A stretch of DNA of 64,000 nucleotides from NCBI RefSeq assembly GCF_021246445.1, contig NZ_JAJQXW010000003.1, positions 186,001-250,000 of the forward strand, in the 5' to 3' direction. Positions 56,276-64,000 of this stretch are shown here, piece after piece. A program made the position numbers and the translations under genes. The notes beneath the pieces are model-generated. The model was given only the letters and a program-made list of their open reading frames with translations. It was not told where the DNA came from and ran no database searches. How positions within the stretch are numbered: the first letter of the stretch is position 1; every line of letters starts with the position of its first letter. The stretch comes from Rhabdothermincola salaria. GTDB lineage: Bacteria > Actinomycetota > Acidimicrobiia > Acidimicrobiales > Acidimicrobilacustridaceae.

Positions 56276-57592
56276 ATGCGGCTCATCACATCGGCAGTGC
56301 TCTGGATCTCGCTGTACCTGGCCCTGGCCGTGGCGCCGCTGCTCTTCGCCCTGCTCGCCGACCCTCCCCCGGCGCGAGCGTTCTGGACCGAGCTGTCGGT
56401 CGCCTTCGGGTTCGTCGGGCTGGCCCTGCTCGGACTGCAGTTCGCCGTCAGCGCCCGCTCCAACGGCGTGGACGCCCCCTACGGCCACGACGTGGTCCTG
56501 CGCTTCCATCGCCAGATCTCCATGGTGGCGCTGGGTCTGGTGCTGGCTCATCCCATCATCCTCTTCGTCACCGACGCCGCCCCCTGGGGCCTGCTCAACG
56601 TGTTCGACGCACCGTGGAGGGCCCGCTTCGGCGTGCTCTCCGTGCTGGCTCTGCTCGCCATCGTGGCCACCTCGCTGTGGCGGCTCCAGCTGCGCCTGTC
56701 CTATGAGGTGTGGCGGCTCAGCCACGACCTGCTCGCCGTCGTGATCATGGTGGCCGCCCTGCTCCACGTGGAGCTGGTGGGCCACTACGTGGCCGGCACC
56801 TGGCGACAGGTGCTGTGGGCGGTCATGTCGCTCGGCATCCTCGGTGTGCTCGCCTGGATCCGTCTGATCAAGCCGCTGGCCATGCGGCGTCGCCCCTGGG
56901 TGGTGGACGAGGTCGTCGAGCGGGCCGACGACGTGTGGTCGTTGCGCCTGCGTCCCGTCGGTCACGACGGCCTTCGCTTCGACCCCGGCCAGTTCGCCTG
57001 GATCACGGTCGGCCGCTCGCCGCTGCGGGTCACCGAGCATCCCTTCTCGATGTCGTCGAGCGCCGAGGAGCCCGATCTGTTGGAGTTCACCATCAAGGCC
57101 GCGGGCGACTTCACCTCGACGGTCGGCGAGATCCAGCCCGGCACGCGCGTGTTCGTCGACGGCCCCTACGGCGTCTTCACCCCCATCCGCAACGAAGGCG
57201 CCGGCTTCCTGTTCGTCGCCGGCGGCATCGGCGTCACGCCGATCATGAGCATCCTGCGCACCCTCGCCGACCTGGGCGATCGCCGGCGCATGACCCTCGT
57301 CTACGCCAACCAGACGTGGGACGACGTGGCCTTCGCCGACGAGCTCGCCGATCTCGAGCAGCGCCTGGAGCTGCGCGTCGTGCACGTCCTGGCCGAACCC
57401 GACGAGGACTGGGAAGGTGAAGCCGGCTTCGTCACCCACGAGATCCTCGAGCCCAACCTCCCCGAGCGTCCCGACCGGGTGCGGTGCTTCCTCTGCGGAC
57501 CGGCGCCGATGATGGACGCGGTCACCCACGATCTGCTCGCCCTCGGTCTGGACCTCGAACAGATCCACAACGAGGAGTTCGTCTTCGCATGA
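56276..57592 (+). CDS. Ferric-reductase-like transmembrane flavocytochrome (NOX/FRE fold)
   Basis: A 438-residue membrane oxidoreductase. Six predicted helices in the first roughly 205 residues contain paired His residues fit for heme ('RFHRQISMVALGLVLAHPII' and 'LSHDLLAVVIMVAALLHVEL'). The FAD-binding domain has 'HPFSMSS', and the nucleotide-binding part 'FVAGGIGVTPIMSIL' and 'RCFLCGPAPMMDAV' (NAD(P)H binding). This is the eukaryotic NADPH-oxidase/ferric reductase scheme: electrons pass from NAD(P)H through FAD and heme to an acceptor across the membrane. Unlike most relatives it has no ferredoxin domain. GGAGGG precedes ATG 56276. It is the first gene of a four-gene coupled operon. Confidence 0.85.
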   Translation: MRLITSAVLWISLYLALAVAPLLFALLADPPPARAFWTELSVAFGFVGLALLGLQFAVSARSNGVDAPYGHDVVLRFHRQISMVALGLVLAHPIILFVTDAAPWGLLNVFDAPWRARFGVLSVLALLAIVATSLWRLQLRLSYEVWRLSHDLLAVVIMVAALLHVELVGHYVAGTWRQVLWAVMSLGILGVLAWIRLIKPLAMRRRPWVVDEVVERADDVWSLRLRPVGHDGLRFDPGQFAWITVGRSPLRVTEHPFSMSSSAEEPDLLEFTIKAAGDFTSTVGEIQPGTRVFVDGPYGVFTPIRNEGAGFLFVAGGIGVTPIMSILRTLADLGDRRRMTLVYANQTWDDVAFADELADLEQRLELRVVHVLAEPDEDWEGEAGFVTHEILEPNLPERPDRVRCFLCGPAPMMDAVTHDLLALGLDLEQIHNEEFVFA

Positions 57593-57605
57593 GGGAGAGT
57601 CCGCG

Positions 57606-57692
57606 ATGAGGGCACAGCTGACGACCCGGGTGGTGGTGGCGATCACCGTCGTGGTGATCGCCGCATCGGTGCTCTTCGCCCTCGTGCGGTGA
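57606..57692 (+). CDS. 28-residue single-span membrane peptide
   Basis: ATG 57606 starts 13 bases after the flavocytochrome stop, with GGGAGAG at a spacing of 6. The protein has a short basic N-terminus (MRAQLTTR), one helix of about 17 residues (VVVAITVVVIAASVLFALV) and ends in Arg. Its stop overlaps the next gene's GTG as GTGA. The position, ribosome site and clean helix support a real gene that would be missed by normal length cut-offs. It could be a small subunit or regulator of the flavocytochrome, as in small accessory peptides of other membrane oxidoreductases; inferred. Confidence 0.6.
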   Translation: MRAQLTTRVVVAITVVVIAASVLFALVR

Positions 57693-58348
57693 GTGCACCG
57701 GACCGGAGGGGCGAGACGCCGGGCGCCGGGTACCGTGCCACCGTGGCCCGACGATCCGACACTGCGCGCCCTCGTCGTCGACGGGGCGTCATGCGTCACT
57801 ACGAGCGGCCCCTGCACCGGGATCGGCTCTTCCTCCTCGTCGCCGCGTCCTCGGTGCTGGTCACGGTGGTGTTCGTGGCGTTGGTGGTGCTGCTGACCGG
57901 GCTGCCCGACCAGCCGCTGGACTGGCTGCGTCCGGCGGTGCTCGGCCTGCTCGTGGCACTGCTGTCGTTCCGCCTGCTCGGCATGGGGGTCACGTCGTCG
58001 CGGACCTTCCAGGAGGGCCTGCGCGGCACATCCGGCGAGCACCGTGGCGCGCCCGGGGGCGACGCGCCGGTGCCTCACGACTTCGAGGCGACGGGCCGGG
58101 CCGCCGGCGCGGTCGTGGGCCAGGCGCTGCGCGCCACCCGGGCGGCCCGTACCCCTTCGGCTGCCCCTGACCCCGGCCACGCCACCGAGCCGGGGAGCCC
58201 CGCGGAGACCACGCCCACGGCCTCCGCCGACAACGCGCCCGCCACCCCGGCGGCGACCCCACCGAGGGTCGACGCGACCGCCCGCGTGGCAGGCGCCATG
58301 CTGGGCCGCCGGCTGGCGGAGCGACGACGACGACACGAGGAGGGCTGA
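57689..58348 (+). CDS. Two-helix membrane protein with duplicated C-terminal motif, unknown function
   Basis: A 219-residue protein from GTG 57689, coupled to the peptide gene by a 4-base overlap. A basic N-terminus (about 1-46) precedes two helices (about 47-70 and 82-99). The cytoplasmic tail has a motif that occurs twice, residues 133-153 and 195-215 (A-T-x-R-x-A-G-A-x-x-G-x-x-L then Arg-rich), separated by a Pro/Ala/Thr-rich linker. The N-terminal 20-30 residues are low-complexity, so GTG 57743 or ATG 57791 could be the start. No family recognised. Confidence 0.6.
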   Translation: MSAPDRRGETPGAGYRATVARRSDTARPRRRRGVMRHYERPLHRDRLFLLVAASSVLVTVVFVALVVLLTGLPDQPLDWLRPAVLGLLVALLSFRLLGMGVTSSRTFQEGLRGTSGEHRGAPGGDAPVPHDFEATGRAAGAVVGQALRATRAARTPSAAPDPGHATEPGSPAETTPTASADNAPATPAATPPRVDATARVAGAMLGRRLAERRRRHEEG

Positions 58349-59094
58349 TGGACCTGGGACTCGTCGGCAAGCGAGCGGTCGTGGCCGGGGCGTCCTCCGG
58401 CCTGGGGCTGGCCTGTGCCCGGGCCCTGGCCGCCGAAGGGGCCCGGGTCGTCGTCGGGGGACGGTCCGAGCAGCGCCTCGGAGACGCCGTAGCCGCCAGC
58501 GACGGGGCGCTCACCGGCGTTGTCGGCGACGTGGGCACGCCCGACGGCGCCACCCAGTGGGCGCTCGATGCGGCGGCGACCCTCGGCGGGGTCGACATCG
58601 TCGTCCCCAACGCCGGGGGACCCCCGCCCGGCACGTTCGCCAGCACCGACCTCGACGCCTACGCCCCGGCGCTCGACCTCAACCTGTTGTCGACCGTGGC
58701 CATGTGCAAGGCGCTGGTCCCGTCGATGCAACAACGTGGTTGGGGGCGGGTGGTGGCCATCACGTCGGTGGCCGTGCGCCAACCCGTCGCCGAGCTCATC
58801 TTGTCCAACACGGCCCGGGCCGGGGTGACCGGCTTCCTCAAGACCCTCGCCCTCGAGGTGGCCTCCGACGGGGTCACCGTGAACTCGGTGCTACCGGGCC
58901 TCCACGACACCGATCGCCTCCGTGCCCTGCGCGGCGGCGACACCGCCGGGCTCGGCGCCACCGTCCCGGTGGGCGAGGTCGGCCGCCCCGAGGACTTCGG
59001 CGCCGTGGTCGCGTTCTTGTGCAGCGAGCACGCCCGTCACATCACGGGCCACGCCCTGCCCGTCGACGGCGGGGCGGTACAGGGTCTGCTCTGA
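58348..59094 (+). CDS. Short-chain dehydrogenase-like protein with degenerate active site
   Basis: A 248-residue Rossmann-fold SDR. The cofactor loop 'VAGASSGLGLACARALAAEG' and 'VVPNAGGPPPGTF' are normal, and catalytic-type Ser is in 'AITSVAVRQP'. The YxxxK pair is gone: the corresponding stretch reads 'ILSNTARAGVTGF'. A subgroup of FabG-like SDRs shows this change, and may act without the usual Tyr or as a binding protein. ATG 58348 overlaps the previous stop (TGATG). It ends 4 bases before a convergent gene, with no visible terminator. Confidence 0.8.
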   Translation: MDLGLVGKRAVVAGASSGLGLACARALAAEGARVVVGGRSEQRLGDAVAASDGALTGVVGDVGTPDGATQWALDAAATLGGVDIVVPNAGGPPPGTFASTDLDAYAPALDLNLLSTVAMCKALVPSMQQRGWGRVVAITSVAVRQPVAELILSNTARAGVTGFLKTLALEVASDGVTVNSVLPGLHDTDRLRALRGGDTAGLGATVPVGEVGRPEDFGAVVAFLCSEHARHITGHALPVDGGAVQGLL

Positions 59095-59098
59095 GGCG

Positions 59099-60046
59099 TC
59101 AGGGGCCGCGGGCGTCGCCTCGGTCGTGCTCCTGCGCCCGACCTCCGACGGCCGTGCCGTCCGGCTCGTCGTGGAGGTCGCCCCCGGCCGACGCCTGGTC
59201 CGCCTCGTGCCCGAAGGCCGCCAGCAGCTGCCGGGCCACCCCCTGGGCCCGCTGGTCCCGGGCCACGAGCACCGAGCACAGCTCGCGGCGGTCGGGGCCG
59301 ACCCCGCCGCGGGCCACGCCCACCACCTCGCCTCGCCGCCGGGCGGTGACGACGACCGGCCGGCATCCCGCCGGGACCGCGGTGGCCGCCGAGTGTGGCT
59401 CGTCGTCGGGCCACTCCCCCGATTCGAACGCAGCGGCCTCTGGATCGAGGAGAGACGAGACGACCAGCTCGAGCTCCACCCCACCCCGCCCCACGACACG
59501 GCGCGGGCCGAAGGGCACATCGGCCACGGGGACCCAGCGGCGGTGGGCGTCGCCGTGGCGTTGCTCCTGGAGGAGGTGGACCCGGTCGAAGGGCACCTCG
59601 ACCACGTAGTCGGACAGGGCGACGAGGGCGGCCGCCCGGCGATCGTCGAGGGCGTCGTCGGCCAGGGTGACGTGGGGTTCGAAACCGAAGGTCAAGGTCC
59701 GCTCGAGGGGACCGACGAACACGTCGTCGCGCAGTCGGCGCACGATCTCGCCGCCCTCGTCCTCGTGCACGCCGAGGTGCACCGTGGCGGTGGCGGGGGC
59801 GAAGGTCGTGGGCGGTCCGAGGCGCGCCACGAACGGCGAGTGCCGGGCGGCCGCCTGCCGCAGTACGGCGAGGGCCTCGGGGAGGTCCTCGACCCGCACG
59901 TTGACCGGCGGCACGAGCGTGAGGTGGGGAGGAACCCTCTCGAGGGCGCCGTCGCCGAGCGCGCGCCGCAACCCGTCGATCTCCGAGTCGAGGGGGGCGG
60001 GCACCAACAGCGCCACCCCGAGGCGCAGCCGAGGCACGGACGCCAC
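59099..60046 (-). CDS. 2H phosphoesterase (LigT-like) fused to GNAT acetyltransferase domain
   Basis: A 315-residue two-domain protein. The N-terminal half (about 1-185) is a 2H phosphoesterase: the twin HxT motifs are 'PPHLTLVPP' (His41, Thr43) and 'FEPHVTLADD' (His125, Thr127), as in LigT-type RNA 2',3'-cyclic phosphodiesterase/2'-5' ligases. From about 195 it continues as a GNAT-like fold ending in the acetyl-CoA loop 'LVARDQRAQGVARQLLAAFG' (about 260-279). A disordered acidic tail of about 35 residues follows. It could process cyclic phosphate ends of RNA or nucleotides and acetylate the same molecule, which is inferred. GTG 60046. Confidence 0.72.
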   Translation of the reverse strand: MASVPRLRLGVALLVPAPLDSEIDGLRRALGDGALERVPPHLTLVPPVNVRVEDLPEALAVLRQAAARHSPFVARLGPPTTFAPATATVHLGVHEDEGGEIVRRLRDDVFVGPLERTLTFGFEPHVTLADDALDDRRAAALVALSDYVVEVPFDRVHLLQEQRHGDAHRRWVPVADVPFGPRRVVGRGGVELELVVSSLLDPEAAAFESGEWPDDEPHSAATAVPAGCRPVVVTARRRGEVVGVARGGVGPDRRELCSVLVARDQRAQGVARQLLAAFGHEADQASAGGDLHDEPDGTAVGGRAQEHDRGDARGP

Positions 60047-60104
60047 CGTAGCGACGGGTCGCCGCGATCACCGGCCCTGCCGCCAGGGCAGGGCAGAATG
60101 GGCC

Positions 60105-60929
60105 ATGGCCGCCGTGATCGACACCGAGCAGTACCGGGTCCAACCGGGCACGAGATTGCACCTCCCCGACTGGCCCACCAAGACCACCAACGGCTTCGAC
60201 GGCGGCAAGGCCGACGCCAAGGCCTGCCTGGAGGAGCTCAACCTCCGCCTCACCGACCTGCAGCAGCTGCTCTACGCCGAGGGCAAGCACAAGATGCTGG
60301 TGGTGCTCCAGGGGATGGACACGTCCGGCAAGGACGGCACCATCAAGCACGTCTTCAAGACCATCAACCCCCTCGGGGTCAAGGTCGCCAACTTCAAGAA
60401 GCCCAACGAGGTCGAGCTGGCCCACGACTTCTTGTGGCGGGTCCACACCCACGCTCCCCGCAACGGTCGCATCGCCATCTTCAACCGCAGCCACTACGAG
60501 GACGTGCTCATCGTCCGCGTCCACGACATGGTGCCCGACGACGTGTGGCGGCCCCGCTTCGAGCACATCCGCAACTTCGAGCAGATGCTGGTGGACGAGG
60601 GCACCGTCGTCGTGAAGTTCTTCCTGCACATCTCGCGTTCCGAGCAGAAGGAACGGCTCGAAGAACGGCTGGAGAACCCGGCCAAGCAGTGGAAGTTCGA
60701 GCACGGCGACATCAGCGAGCGGGCCCACTGGGACGACTACACCACGGCCTACGAGGACGCCATCACCACCAGCGCCACCGTGGGGGCCCCCTGGTACATC
60801 GTCCCCTCCGACCGCAAGTGGTACCGCAACCTGGTGGTCTCCCAGGTCCTCATCAACGCCCTCGAGGACCTCGACATGAGCTACCCCGATCCCATCGACG
60901 GCATCGAGAACATCCGCATCGAGGACTGA
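60105..60929 (+). CDS. ppk2: Polyphosphate kinase 2
   Basis: A 274-residue PPK2-family enzyme moving phosphate between polyphosphate and nucleotides. It has Walker A 'GMDTSGKDG' (residues 70-78), 'FNRSHYEDVLIVRVH' (Walker B region, about 125) and a lid 'FFLHISRSEQKERLEERLEN' followed by 'KFEHGDISERAHWDDY'. The single-domain form matches classes that phosphorylate AMP or ADP with polyphosphate. ATG 60105 starts the family-like sequence. Together with ppgK it suggests that polyphosphate serves as an energy store. A strong hairpin follows the gene. Confidence 0.92.
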   Translation: MAAVIDTEQYRVQPGTRLHLPDWPTKTTNGFDGGKADAKACLEELNLRLTDLQQLLYAEGKHKMLVVLQGMDTSGKDGTIKHVFKTINPLGVKVANFKKPNEVELAHDFLWRVHTHAPRNGRIAIFNRSHYEDVLIVRVHDMVPDDVWRPRFEHIRNFEQMLVDEGTVVVKFFLHISRSEQKERLEERLENPAKQWKFEHGDISERAHWDDYTTAYEDAITTSATVGAPWYIVPSDRKWYRNLVVSQVLINALEDLDMSYPDPIDGIENIRIED

Positions 60930-60931
60930 AC

Positions 60932-60971
60932 GCGACACGGGGGAGCACCCGCAGGTGCTCCCCCGTGTCGC
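60932..60971. terminator. Perfect 18-bp hairpin between convergent ppk2 and atpC
   Basis: GCGACACGGGGGAGCACC and its exact complement GGTGCTCCCCCGTGTCGC flank a 4-base loop, starting 3 bases after the ppk2 stop. It is the longest perfect stem noticed in the window. It is probably a bidirectional terminator protecting the atp operon end. Confidence 0.8.
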
Positions 60972-61013
60972 TGGTCAGTGCTCCCGTTCGGGGCATGGAG
61001 CCCCGACGGGTTC

Positions 61014-61411
61014 TCAGCCGACGGTCTGGCCGGTGGCCACCAGTCGGGCGTGGGCCCGACGCAGGCCGGCTTCGGCCTCGACGTCCTCGCCCTTGGCCAC
61101 GGCGGCCTCGTGGCGCTCCTTGGCCTGACGGGCCCGGTCGGCGTCGATGGCGCTGGCCATCTCGGCGAGGTTCGAGAGGATCTTCACCTGGTCGTTGCTC
61201 ACCTCGATGAAGCCACCGTGCACGGCCGCCAGCTCGGTGCCGCCGTCGACGAGGGCGATCTCGAGGGTCCAGGTGGCCAGTGCCCCCACGAACGGCGCGT
61301 GGCCGGGCAGGAAGGCGATGTCGCCACCGCCGACCGTGCGGGCGCGCACCATGGTGGCGTCCCCGGCGAACAGCGTGCGCTCGGGCGACACGAGTTCGAC
61401 GTGCAGTGGCA

Positions 61412-61412
<1 letters not shown>
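61014..61412 (-). CDS. atpC: F1F0-ATP synthase epsilon subunit
   Basis: A 132-residue epsilon subunit of the F1 stalk that inhibits ATP hydrolysis. The N-terminal beta-sandwich ('LHVELVSPERTLFAGDATMV', 'LPGHAPFVG', 'VHGGFIEVSNDQVKIL') is complete; the C-terminal helical hairpin is present but short ('ARQAKERHEAAVAKGED'). ATG overlaps the atpD stop (TGATG), so the two are translated together. Confidence 0.95.
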
Positions 61413-63860
<2,448 letters not shown>

Positions 63861-63863
63861 GGA

Positions 63864-64000
63864 TCAGGCCTCTTCCTCGCGCCGGACCTCGGTCTCGGGC
63901 AGCGTGGCTTCGGCGAGTCCGCCGGCTCGGGCCAGCTCGGCCTCGCCCTGGTCCTCGGCGTCGGGGATGGTGCCGCCGCCGGGGGTGCTGGCGGCGAACT
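63864..64000 (-). CDS. atpA: F1F0-ATP synthase alpha subunit, C-terminal end
   Basis: The frame is open from the window edge and stops with TGA at 63864-63866. The last 45 residues ('FAASTPGGGTIPDAEDQGEA' through the Glu-rich 'RREEEA') look like the tail of an actinobacterial alpha subunit, and its place directly before atpG supports this. The body of the gene is outside the window. Confidence 0.8.
   Translation of the reverse strand, partial: FAASTPGGGTIPDAEDQGEAELARAGGLAEATLPETEVRREEEA

Overview
The window is high-GC DNA, about 70% G+C by eye, packed with genes on both strands, many starting with GTG. The gene set points to an actinobacterium: a Kgd-type 2-oxoglutarate decarboxylase/dehydrogenase fusion, the mismatch endonuclease NucS, a mycothiol-type DinB enzyme, polyphosphate glucokinase, a wax ester synthase/DGAT and paired acyl-CoA dehydrogenases. 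Acidimicrobiia-like lineages fit best, but that is inference; no rRNA or tRNA gene was seen to settle it.

Layout. 0-15.9 kb holds core genes: the end of an RND/MMPL transporter, kgd, an M20 peptidase, a NYN-ribonuclease/S1 protein with a histone-H1-like tail, ettA, a DinB enzyme, cysQ, a DUF2254 membrane protein, an ABC1/UbiB kinase and a DHA2 transporter. 15.9-21.3 kb is a looser accessory pocket of small unknown proteins with lower GC, including an ECF sigma factor/anti-sigma-like pair. 21.3-28.1 kb has nucS, a SpoIIE-type phosphatase, lipid enzymes (SDR, desaturase) around a palindromic operator, a zincin and ppgK. 28.1-33.7 kb has a giant multi-spanning membrane protein and the complete AmmeMemoRadiSam trio. 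33.8-42.4 kb is a minus-strand block: pgi, an epimerase, gnd, a methyltransferase, a GNAT/acyl-CoA synthetase fusion and an orphan family-5 substrate-binding lipoprotein. 42.5-56.1 kb is lipid-centred: esterase, WS/DGAT, acyl-CoA synthetase, aldehyde dehydrogenase, a split acyl-CoA dehydrogenase pair and an amidohydrolase divergent from it across twin operators. 56.2-59.1 kb is a tightly coupled four-gene operon (ferric-reductase-like flavocytochrome, 28-residue membrane peptide, membrane protein, degenerate SDR). 59.1-64 kb has a 2H-phosphoesterase/GNAT fusion, ppk2 and the atpA-G-D-C end of the ATP synthase operon.

How the genes fit. Central carbon (kgd, pgi, gnd, ppgK), polyphosphate use (ppgK, ppk2) and oxidative phosphorylation (atp) sit among acyl-lipid activation, storage and oxidation genes. 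The least explained parts are the NYN-S1-lysine-tail protein with an in-frame internal start, the 56-59 kb redox operon, the twin-operator acyl-CoA dehydrogenase locus, and the 2H/GNAT fusion.
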